Source: Gordonia sp. SL306 (GTDB lineage Bacteria > Actinomycetota > Actinomycetes > Mycobacteriales > Mycobacteriaceae). Taken from it: 64,000 bases of DNA. How positions within the stretch are numbered: position 1 is the first letter of the stretch; every line of letters begins with the position of its first letter. The translations under genes were made by a program, and so were the position numbers. The DNA lies in assembly GCF_026625785.1 (NCBI RefSeq), contig NZ_CP113063.1, forward strand, positions 4,030,001 through 4,094,000. Reading direction: 5' to 3'. Shown here in pieces: positions 57,929 to 64,000 of the stretch. The notes beneath the pieces were generated by a model. That model searched no databases. It saw only the letters and a list, made by a program, of their open reading frames with translations, and was not told where the DNA came from.

Positions 57929-58774
57929 ATGGCCATTGCATGGCGGGATCAGCCGCCTCATCAGGGGCACCCGCGTGTTGCCCGAATGTCGGCGGCCGCG
58001 CGTGTGCGATTGGCCGGTGTGATGGCGTATCTGGGGCAGCCGCGATGGTGGGTGGAGATCCTCCTCATCTGGGGGATCTACTCGGCTTACTCGCGGGTTC
58101 GCAACATCGGTGGCAAGGACGTCGGCCGCGCGTTCGGGAACGGCCGATCGATCGCGCAGATCGAGCAACACCTGCACATCGCGTTCGAACCGGCGCTCAA
58201 TCGCTGGGTGCATGTCAACGGCTGGGTGGCCGATCTCAGTGCGCTGCACTATCACACGCTGCACTGGTGGATCACGATCGGCGTGTTCGTCTGGCTGTTC
58301 TGGCGGCGACGCGAGATCTATCGACGGGCGTCGCTCGTGCTGGCGCTGACAACCCTCATCGCGCTGGCCGGCTTCTTCCTGATCCCGACCGCGCCGCCGC
58401 GGATGTACCCGGGGTATGTCGACATCATGGCTCAGACCGCGTCGTGGGGCTGGTGGGAAGGTTCCGGTTCACCCGGTCCGGAGTCGGTGACGAATCAGTT
58501 CGCTGCGATGCCGTCGTTGCATTGCGGGTGGGCGATCTGGTGTGGGGTGATGATCGCGATGTACGCGCGTCGAACGTGGGTGCGCGTGCTCGGGGTGCTC
58601 TATCCGATGAGCACCGCCTTCGTGGTGATCGGGACGGCCAATCACTATGCGCTGGACGTGATCGCGATCGTCGCGGTGATCGCCGTGTCGATGGCGATCG
58701 TGTACATGCCGTGGCGTCAGGCCGCCGACGCGGTCGCGCGCAGGTCGGCGGTGTCGGGTAGATCCGTCGCGTAG
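57929..58774 (+). CDS. PAP2-superfamily membrane phosphatase / inositolphosphotransferase-like
   Basis: 281 residues with six hydrophobic segments. The PAP2 active-site motifs are PTAPPRM, MPSLHCGWAIWCG (catalytic His) and GTANHYALDVIA (His/Asp), the Aur1/Ipt1-like variant common in actinobacteria. It would remove or transfer phosphate head groups on lipids at the outer face of the membrane. The start is ATG 57929. Its last 58 bp overlap the convergent small gene. Confidence 0.88.
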   Translation: MAIAWRDQPPHQGHPRVARMSAAARVRLAGVMAYLGQPRWWVEILLIWGIYSAYSRVRNIGGKDVGRAFGNGRSIAQIEQHLHIAFEPALNRWVHVNGWVADLSALHYHTLHWWITIGVFVWLFWRRREIYRRASLVLALTTLIALAGFFLIPTAPPRMYPGYVDIMAQTASWGWWEGSGSPGPESVTNQFAAMPSLHCGWAIWCGVMIAMYARRTWVRVLGVLYPMSTAFVVIGTANHYALDVIAIVAVIAVSMAIVYMPWRQAADAVARRSAVSGRSVA

Positions 58775-59037
58775 CGGATGACCGATGTCACGCGGCCGAG
58801 GCGACGCTCGACGAGGACGATGGCCTCGGCGAGCTGATCGGGATCGTCGACGTCGGCGACGAGCGCGGCCGTGTGGCCGTTGTTGCGCAGCATGAACGGC
58901 ACCGCGGCCGAGTACTGGCTGCTGACGACGCCCAGCGGGATGTCGCGACGGAACAGTGCGCGGGCGTAGTCCAGGACGGCGGGGTCGTCGTCGAGGACGA
59001 TCAGTGGGACGGTGGGGGTGCGTGTGCTCTTTCTCAT
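58717..59037 (-). CDS. Small Rossmann-like hypothetical protein
   Basis: 106 residues, start ATG 59037 without a strong RBS. VPLIVLDDDPAVLDYARALF, then FMLRNNGHTAALVADVDDPDQLAEAIVLVERRLGRVTSVIRYA resembles the first half of an SDR Rossmann fold, but there is no GxxxGxG and no catalytic Tyr-Lys. It may be a regulatory or decayed dehydrogenase fragment. It overlaps the 3' end of the PAP2 gene by 58 bp, tail to tail. Coding is supported by amino-acid composition; function is unknown. Confidence 0.65.
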   Translation of the reverse strand: MRKSTRTPTVPLIVLDDDPAVLDYARALFRRDIPLGVVSSQYSAAVPFMLRNNGHTAALVADVDDPDQLAEAIVLVERRLGRVTSVIRYATDLPDTADLRATASAA

Positions 59038-59249
59038 GATCCAAGGATGATGCCGCAGGTTGGAGACGGTCTGAGGCGTTGCTGTGGTTTGACTGTGGAT
59101 GCTTGTTCGGCCTGTGGATGAATCATCGGCGCCGGCATCGGAACGGTCTATCCTCACGCTCCCTGGGTGACATGATCTGCCGTCCAGGCCCTCGCAGCCG
59201 GGTCCGGTCGGCCGGGCTTGTTCTCTGCTGCCGTTTCTAGTATCCAGGG

Positions 59250-59263
59250 TAGAACATGTTCTA
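59250..59263. promoter_or_regulatory. KstR-like operator upstream of a nitronate monooxygenase gene
   Basis: TAGAACATGTTCTA is a perfect 14-bp palindrome and fits the KstR pattern TNNAACNNGTTNNA at every fixed position. It lies 50 bp before the TTG start of the next gene, where a repressor would block transcription. Confidence 0.7.
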
Positions 59264-59300
59264 ATTCTGGCCGCTGTTGTCGATCTGTCTGTCTGGCGTT

Positions 59301-59306
59301 GAGGAG
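59301..59306 (+). promoter_or_regulatory. Ribosome binding site setting a TTG start
   Basis: GAGGAG lies 7 nt before the TTG at 59314, which gives the normal N-terminus of the nitronate monooxygenase family; upstream in-frame sequence looks non-coding. Confidence 0.65.
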
Positions 59307-59313
59307 CCCCCAA

Positions 59314-60438
59314 TTGCACACCCCGATCTGTGACGAGCTCGGTATCGAGTTCCCCATCTTTGCGTTCACCCATTGCCGAGACGTGGTGGTAGCCGTCAGC
59401 AAGGCGGGTGGTTTCGGCGTGCTCGGTGCGGTGGGGTTCACGCCCGAGCAGCTCGAGATCGAATTGAAGTGGATCGATGAGCACATCGGCGATCGGCCCT
59501 ACGGCGTCGACATCGTCATCCCCAACAAGTACGAGGGGATGGATGCCGACATGTCCACCGAGGAGCTCACCAAGATGCTCCAGGACATGGTGCCGGCCGA
59601 GACGTTGGATTTCGGCCGCAAACTGCTGCTCGATCACGGTGTTCCCCTCAGTGAGGACAGTGACAACTCCCTCCAGCTGCTCGGCTGGACGGAGGCCACT
59701 GCGACCCCGCAGGTGGAGATCGCCCTGCAGCACCCGAAGGTGAAGCTGATCGCGAACGCGCTCGGCACACCGCCCGTCGACATGATCGAGAAGATCCACG
59801 CGTCGGGTCGCAAGGTGGCCGCCCTCTGCGGCTCGCCCCAGCAGGCGCGTAAGCATGCGGACGCCGACGTGGACATCATCATCGCGCAGGGCGGTGAGGG
59901 CGGCGGCCATTGCGGCGAGGTCGGTTCCATCGTGCTCTGGCCGCAGGTCGTCAAGGAGGTCGCACCGCGTCCGGTGCTGGCGGCCGGTGGTATCGGCAGC
60001 GGACAGCAGGTCGCAGCCGCATTGGCTCTCGGTGCGCAGGGCGCGTGGAGCGGTTCGCAGTGGTTGATGGTCGAGGAGGCCGAGAACACACCCGTCCAGC
60101 AGGCCGCCTACGTCAACGCGGGCAGCCGCGACACGGTGCGCAGCCGGTCGTTCACCGGAAAACCGTGCCGCATGCTCCGCAACGACTGGACCGAGGCATG
60201 GGAAGACCCGAACAATCCCGAGCCGCTGGGAATGCCGTTGCAATACATGGTCTCTGGTATGGCCGTTGCCGCAACGCACAAGCATCCCGACGAGAGCATC
60301 GACGTCGCGTTCAACCCGGTGGGCCAGGTTGTCGGTCAGTTCCAGAAGGTGGAGAAGTCCGCCGCGGTGATCGAGCGTTGGGTGCAGGAGTACATCGAGG
60401 CAACCGGAAGCCTGGAGAGCCTGGCGAACGCGACCTGA
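59314..60438 (+). CDS. Nitronate monooxygenase / NPD-family FMN oxidoreductase
   Basis: 374 residues with a TIM-barrel FMN fold: N-terminal ELGIEFPIFAF, KAGGFGVLGAVGFTPEQLEIEL, the catalytic-His region GGEGGGHCGEVGSIVL, and phosphate-binding VLAAGGIGSGQQVAAALALGAQGAWSGSQWL. Members oxidise nitronates or act as reductases; several sit in steroid catabolism regulons. A KstR-type palindrome lies just upstream, so steroid-linked expression is likely. TTG start with GAGGAG. A GC-rich hairpin follows the stop. Confidence 0.88.
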   Translation: MHTPICDELGIEFPIFAFTHCRDVVVAVSKAGGFGVLGAVGFTPEQLEIELKWIDEHIGDRPYGVDIVIPNKYEGMDADMSTEELTKMLQDMVPAETLDFGRKLLLDHGVPLSEDSDNSLQLLGWTEATATPQVEIALQHPKVKLIANALGTPPVDMIEKIHASGRKVAALCGSPQQARKHADADVDIIIAQGGEGGGHCGEVGSIVLWPQVVKEVAPRPVLAAGGIGSGQQVAAALALGAQGAWSGSQWLMVEEAENTPVQQAAYVNAGSRDTVRSRSFTGKPCRMLRNDWTEAWEDPNNPEPLGMPLQYMVSGMAVAATHKHPDESIDVAFNPVGQVVGQFQKVEKSAAVIERWVQEYIEATGSLESLANAT

Positions 60439-60492
60439 AGTCGCTGTACCACAACATGATCGGTGGACAACGCCGATAGGTCGCATCAGGCA

Positions 60493-60520
60493 GCCGCCCC
60501 GTTCCGTGAAACGGGGCGGC
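60493..60520 (+). terminator. Intrinsic terminator after the nitronate monooxygenase gene
   Basis: GCCGCCCCGTT and AACGGGGCGGC form a perfect 11-bp stem with a 6-nt loop, 54 bp after the stop. No T run follows. Confidence 0.6.
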
Positions 60521-60521
60521 G

Positions 60522-60710
60522 AGCTTCGACTCCGACACGACTGCTCAGATCGCCCTCGGGGGGACCGATATCGCGGTGTGGGACAACATCAATCCGGGTA
60601 ACGCGGTCGAGGTCAAGCTCAGCTACGACATGCCTGCGGGCGCTGTCCCGACAAGCATCGAACTGCACGACTCGATGTTCTCCGGCGGCGAGACGGTGTC
60701 GCCGACGTAG
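60522..60710 (+). pseudogene. C-terminal remnant of a DUF4352-like secreted protein
   Basis: An open frame without a start codon encodes about 62 residues ([46 protein letters not shown]) matching the C-terminal part of DUF4352-type immunoprotective extracellular proteins, ending at TAG 60708. The N-terminal part and signal peptide are missing; the frame begins right after the terminator hairpin, suggesting a deletion or rearrangement joined the two. The following 60711-60787 shows nothing recognisable. Confidence 0.65.
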
Positions 60711-60787
60711 TCCGCAGCGTGGTCTCGACCCACACCGTCACAGGCTCGTGCGAACCTTCCCGGACCGCGCCGGGTCGTCCAGAAACA

Positions 60788-60827
60788 GTTGTAGCGGTGA
60801 GTGCGCGATGGCACCCACCGCTACAAC
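60788..60827 (-). terminator. Terminator hairpin downstream of greA
   Basis: GTTGTAGCGGTGAGTGC pairs with GCACCCACCGCTACAAC (one mismatch) around a 6-nt loop, 23 bp beyond the greA stop on the minus strand. Confidence 0.7.
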
Positions 60828-60849
60828 GGTGACTCAGTGGATCAGTCGA

Positions 60850-61344
60850 TCAGCTGTGATAAGGCTCGGCGCTGACGAGGGTCACCTTGATCACCGCGCC
60901 GCTGGGCACGGAGTATTCACGGGTCTCGCCGACCTTGGCATCGATCAGTGCCGCGCCGAGCGGAGAACTCGGCGAGTAGGTCTCGATCGACCCGTCTCCG
61001 GCACTCTCCTCGCGGGTGGCGATCAGGAAGGTCTCGGTGTCGCTCTCGTCGCCGTCGTAGTACACCTTGACCACCGAACCCGGCAGGGCGACACCCGACT
61101 GCGTGGGCGCTTCGCCGACCTTCGCGTTGTTCAGCAACTCCTGGAGCTGGCGGATACGCGCTTCCTGCTGACCCTGCTCTTCGCGGGCCGCGTGGTAGCC
61201 GCCGTTCTCCTTGAGGTCGCCCTCTTCGCGACGCTCGTTGATCTCCGCAGCAATGACCGGTCGATTGGCGATCAGTGAATCCAGTTCGCCTTTGAGGCGG
61301 TCATGCGACTCCTGGGTGAGCCACGTCACCTGTGTGTCGGTCAT
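60850..61344 (-). CDS. greA: Transcription elongation factor GreA
   Basis: 164 residues. The N-terminal antiparallel coiled coil carries the acidic tip motif [17 protein letters not shown], whose Asp/Glu residues stimulate RNA cleavage in backtracked RNA polymerase; the C-terminal FKBP-like globular part ends with [31 protein letters not shown] lies 7 nt before the ATG. A terminator hairpin lies downstream. Confidence 0.97.
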   Translation of the reverse strand: MTDTQVTWLTQESHDRLKGELDSLIANRPVIAAEINERREEGDLKENGGYHAAREEQGQQEARIRQLQELLNNAKVGEAPTQSGVALPGSVVKVYYDGDESDTETFLIATREESAGDGSIETYSPSSPLGAALIDAKVGETREYSVPSGAVIKVTLVSAEPYHS

Positions 61345-61469
61345 CGGTCACTCCTTTGTGTTGTCCGCGCCCAGGCGGATTCTTCAACTGGGCATATGGA
61401 CTGCTCAAAATGCAGCAACACGACCCCTCGCGGAGCCGTGTATCCAATGAGGGTACCAGTCACTGAGAG

Positions 61470-62225
61470 CTAAAGCACATCAGAGCCGTCGGACCGGGCC
61501 TGTCGGAGTGCTTCTGCATAGCTGGGTTCGACCCTCTTGAGCCACCCGACGACCAGGTATGTCACCGGCATGATCACTATCTCCACCAACGTTTTCCAGA
61601 CAAATCCGACGACCGTGTAGTTGATGAAGTCGCCCCAGCTGGAGATGCCGAGAGCCGTTGCGGCAATCGAGCAGAAAACGAGGGTGTCGGCGAACTCACC
61701 GACCACTGTCGAGCCGATGAGGCGTGCCCACAGGTGGCGTTCACCCGCGCGCTCCTTCATCTTGACGAGGACGAACGAGTTCAGGAACTCGCCCGCGAGG
61801 TAACCGGCCAGTCCGGCCAGCAGGAACTGGGGTACCACGCCGGCGACCGTCCGGAAGGCCTCTTGTCCGTCGTAGAAGTCCGCGGCCGGTAGCTCGATCG
61901 TCAGCCAGAAGCAGATCGACGCGATCAGCAGCACCGCGAATCCGGCGAAGATCGCCCGGCGCATTGCACGGAATCCGTAGACCTCGCTGATCACGTCGCC
62001 CAGCACGTAGGCCAACGGGAACAGGTAGAACGCGCCGTCGGTGACCAGGCCGTTCATCTGGATGGGACCGAGCGAGACGTTCAGCCAGTCGTCGAACAGG
62101 ACGACACCCTTGGTGCCGGTGATGTTGCTGATGAGCATCACGCCGACGAACAACGCCATCAGATACGCGTAATAGGGACTCGACACGGTCGCGAAGACCG
62201 CGCGGACACGCGTCGTGCCGGTCAC
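61470..62225 (-). CDS. Queuosine precursor transporter (YhhQ/VUT family)
   Basis: 251 residues with six hydrophobic segments: LMALFVGVMLISNITGTK, FPLAYVLGDVISEVYGFRAMRRAI and GEFADTLVFCSIA are typical of the DUF165/YhhQ family, which imports preQ0/preQ1 for tRNA queuosine. The GTG start overlaps the stop of the DUF4307 gene (GTGA). It interrupts the greA-DUF4307 pair known from M. tuberculosis (Rv1080c-Rv1081c). Confidence 0.9.
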   Translation of the reverse strand: MTGTTRVRAVFATVSSPYYAYLMALFVGVMLISNITGTKGVVLFDDWLNVSLGPIQMNGLVTDGAFYLFPLAYVLGDVISEVYGFRAMRRAIFAGFAVLLIASICFWLTIELPAADFYDGQEAFRTVAGVVPQFLLAGLAGYLAGEFLNSFVLVKMKERAGERHLWARLIGSTVVGEFADTLVFCSIAATALGISSWGDFINYTVVGFVWKTLVEIVIMPVTYLVVGWLKRVEPSYAEALRQARSDGSDVL

Positions 62226-62692
62226 GGTTCAGAAGGTGCGGTCAGATAGGCGGGCACGTCGGTGGTGCAGCCGAACACCTCGCCGATCACCGGAGGCTTG
62301 GACGTGCTGACCTCGGTGTGCACCCCGACCTGGGTCTGTGTACCTGCCGGGATGAGAATCTCCCGGCGGCCGGTCTCATCGCCGTCGGCGGAGCGTCCAC
62401 GCACCACACACGCCGCGGGCAGTCCCGGGTCTCGGCGCGTCACGGTGATCTGGACCGCAACCGTGGAGGGATTCACGATCTGGTAGCCGGCTGCTTCGCC
62501 GGACACCACCGGATTGGCGAACTTCGAGTAACCGAGCGCCGCGAGCGCGAGACCGACAACAACCACCAGCGCGGACAGTCCGATGAACCAGCGTCGCCTG
62601 CTGGTCGGCGACTGCCCGGAGGGGTACGTCGCGCGAGGCCCGCTGCGCGGTGCATCCGCACCGGCGTCGGTGCCCCCGTCTGAACTGTTCAC
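62222..62692 (-). CDS. DUF4307 membrane-anchored protein
   Basis: 156 residues: a hydrophilic N-terminus, one membrane helix (FIGLSALVVVVGLALAALGY), then an extracytoplasmic domain with VVSGEAAGYQIVNPSTVAVQITVTRRDP, a conserved two-Cys pattern (AACVVRG, FGCTTDVPAY) and a C-terminal end. This is DUF4307, encoded next to mca in mycobacteria (Rv1081c). Function is unknown. It starts with GTG and diverges from mca over about 50 bp. Confidence 0.9.
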   Translation of the reverse strand: MNSSDGGTDAGADAPRSGPRATYPSGQSPTSRRRWFIGLSALVVVVGLALAALGYSKFANPVVSGEAAGYQIVNPSTVAVQITVTRRDPGLPAACVVRGRSADGDETGRREILIPAGTQTQVGVHTEVSTSKPPVIGEVFGCTTDVPAYLTAPSEP

Positions 62693-62740
62693 GCGTCAAT
62701 ACCTACCATGGGAGCAGTACCTATCCGAAGGTGAGGAAGC

Positions 62741-63637
62741 GTGACCGAATCTCACACAGGTGGACCGCATGCAGGTCTCCGTCTGATGGCGGTGCATGCT
62801 CACCCGGATGACGAGTCCAGCAAGGGCGCCGCGACGACCGCGAAGTATGCGGCCGAGGGCCATGACGTGCTCGTGGTCACGCTCACCGGTGGTGAGCGTG
62901 GCGACATCCTGAACCCGGCGATGGACCGTCCGGGAGTCAAAGAGCGGATGAGTGACGTCCGCAAGGAAGAGATGGCGAACGCCGCCGCGGCGCTCGGGGT
63001 CGAGCAGATGTGGCTCGGCTTTGTCGACTCGGGACTGCCGGAGGGCGATCCGCTCCCGCCCGTCCCCGAGGGTTCGTTTGCCGCGATCCCCATCGAAGAC
63101 GCCATCGAAGCACTCGTGCGTGTGGTCCGGGAGTTCCGGCCGCACGTGATGATCACCTACGACGAGCGCGGCGGTTACCCGCATCCGGACCATATCCGGG
63201 ACCACGAGGTGTCGGTCGCGGCATTCGAGCGGGCCGGCGATCCGGACGCATATCCGGGTACCGGCGAACCGTGGACCGTGTCGAAGATCTATTACACGCA
63301 CGGCTTCATCCGCGATCGGATGGTGCTGTTCTCGGACGAGTTCGAACGGCACGGACAAGAGAGTCCGTTCACCGAATGGCTCAGCAAGTGGGAGCCCGGT
63401 CGTGGCGACTTGATGGGTCGGGTGACCACCCAGGTCGAGTGTGGCAAGTATTTCCCACAGCGCGATGATGCGCTGCGGGCGCACGCGACCCAGATCGATC
63501 CCAACGGAGTGTTCTTCGCGGTGCCGCTCGAGTGGCAGCAGCGACTCTGGCCGACCGAGGAGTTCGAACTCGCGCAGACGCGCGTGAAGACATCGATCCC
63601 GGAGACCGATCTGTTCGCGGGAATCGAGGAACCATGA
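62741..63637 (+). CDS. mca: Mycothiol S-conjugate amidase
   Basis: 298 residues of the LmbE/PIG-L zinc hydrolase family: [10 protein letters not shown] and HPDH give the metal-binding His/Asp residues; [14 protein letters not shown] and the lysine in the [16 protein letters not shown] region are typical of Mca and not of MshB. It cleaves the amide of mycothiol S-conjugates so that toxins leave as mercapturic acids. GTG start with GAGGAAG. Its presence marks a mycothiol-making actinobacterium. Confidence 0.95.
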   Translation: MTESHTGGPHAGLRLMAVHAHPDDESSKGAATTAKYAAEGHDVLVVTLTGGERGDILNPAMDRPGVKERMSDVRKEEMANAAAALGVEQMWLGFVDSGLPEGDPLPPVPEGSFAAIPIEDAIEALVRVVREFRPHVMITYDERGGYPHPDHIRDHEVSVAAFERAGDPDAYPGTGEPWTVSKIYYTHGFIRDRMVLFSDEFERHGQESPFTEWLSKWEPGRGDLMGRVTTQVECGKYFPQRDDALRAHATQIDPNGVFFAVPLEWQQRLWPTEEFELAQTRVKTSIPETDLFAGIEEP

Positions 63638-63975
63638 GTCCGATGAACCCGATGCACGTAGCGGCCGGCTATCAGATCCTGGCAGATCAGCAGCCCGAAG
63701 GGCCCGAGTTCGGCAAGGCCTCACCGCTCGGGCTGCTCATCATCATCGTCCTGCTGGTGGCCACCGCGCTGCTGATCCGGTCGATGAACTCACAGCTGAA
63801 GAAGCTGCCGAAGACCTTCGACGCCGAGCATCCGGAACCCGATCAGGCATTCGACGACGGAACCGATTCGGTCGTCGACGGCGAGGGCAATCCCGCCGCC
63901 ACAGACCCCGACACCACAGACCCCGACACCACAGGCAAGGTGCAGGCCGATGAACGGAAGTCCGCCGAGACCTGA
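63634..63975 (+). CDS. Small single-span membrane protein downstream of mca
   Basis: 113 residues; ATG overlaps the mca stop (ATGA) with GAGGAA upstream, so it is translationally coupled. One membrane helix ([18 protein letters not shown]) is followed by [15 protein letters not shown] and an acidic tail containing the repeat [12 protein letters not shown]. The position corresponds to Rv1083. Function unknown. Confidence 0.88.
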   Translation: MSPMNPMHVAAGYQILADQQPEGPEFGKASPLGLLIIIVLLVATALLIRSMNSQLKKLPKTFDAEHPEPDQAFDDGTDSVVDGEGNPAATDPDTTDPDTTGKVQADERKSAET

Positions 63976-64000
63976 ACCGACCGAAGCGGGTCGTGACGGG
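63951..64000 (+). CDS. Possible start of the next gene, running off the window
   Basis: ATG 63951 opens a frame with no stop to the window end ([17 protein letters not shown]), overlapping the previous gene by 25 bp. In mycobacteria the next gene (Rv1084) encodes a thioredoxin-domain protein, but nothing here is long enough to identify it. Confidence 0.3.

Overview
The window is high-GC actinobacterial DNA, most consistent with the Mycobacteriales and probably a Gordonia-like genus. The support is MspA-type porins, an IdeR-type iron box, KstR-type steroid operators, a mycothiol-conjugate amidase gene (mca), and a block whose order (fadA3-like thiolase, SGNH hydrolase, cbs, metB ... greA, DUF4307, mca) matches the Rv1074c-Rv1083 region of Mycobacterium tuberculosis as I remember it.

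Layout. 1-2.1 kb: the end of an SDR gene, a tRNA with a UAA anticodon, and two tandem MspA porin genes. 2.2-33.5 kb: a large iron/siderophore locus. An AraC-type regulator and a degenerate adenylate-forming protein diverge from an IdeR-like box. They are followed by a sigma-region-4/HhH protein, an isochorismate synthase (entC-like, minus strand), and then a long plus-strand run: panD, a 3283-residue NRPS (C-A-T-C-[degenerate E-like]-C-A-T-TE), a lipoprotein siderophore-binding protein, an IrtA/IrtB-like ABC pair, a stand-alone siderophore-interacting flavoprotein, two FecCD permeases and a FecE ATPase, and a second NRPS split by a frame change (C // A-T-C-A-T-[degenerate E-like]). Three of the four adenylation domains lack the Asp that binds an alpha-amino group, and one closely resembles a beta-alanine code, which fits panD sitting in the operon.

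33.6-38.8 kb: a minus-strand operon (Tat-exported phospholipase C-like enzyme, DUF7064-like protein, APH-fold kinase) divergent from an MpaB/Lcp-type oxygenase gene, with a KstR-like palindrome between them. 38.8-44.5 kb: a frameshifted MMPL transporter with its TetR regulator, a Bax-inhibitor-1 family protein and a DHA2-type MFS exporter. 44.5-50.7 kb: thiolase, SGNH hydrolase, and the cbs-metB-ilvA sulfur/threonine genes. 50.7-60.7 kb: an accessory block with a palindromic array of 21-bp repeats, an SRPBCC protein, a SARP-type regulator, a Drr-like ABC exporter, a polyprenol-dependent membrane glycosyltransferase divergent from a PAP2 protein, a KstR-box-preceded nitronate monooxygenase, and a secreted-protein gene remnant. 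60.8-64 kb: greA, a YhhQ-type queuosine-precursor transporter, DUF4307, mca and a small membrane protein.

Within the siderophore locus the genes form a coherent unit: precursor supply (entC, panD), assembly (two NRPSs), ferri-siderophore capture and import (binding protein, FecCDE, IrtAB-like pair), iron release (SIP flavoprotein) and iron-responsive control (IdeR-like box, AraC regulator). Aryl-acid finishing and activation genes are not in this window. No CRISPR array, insertion sequence, integrase or replication origin was seen.
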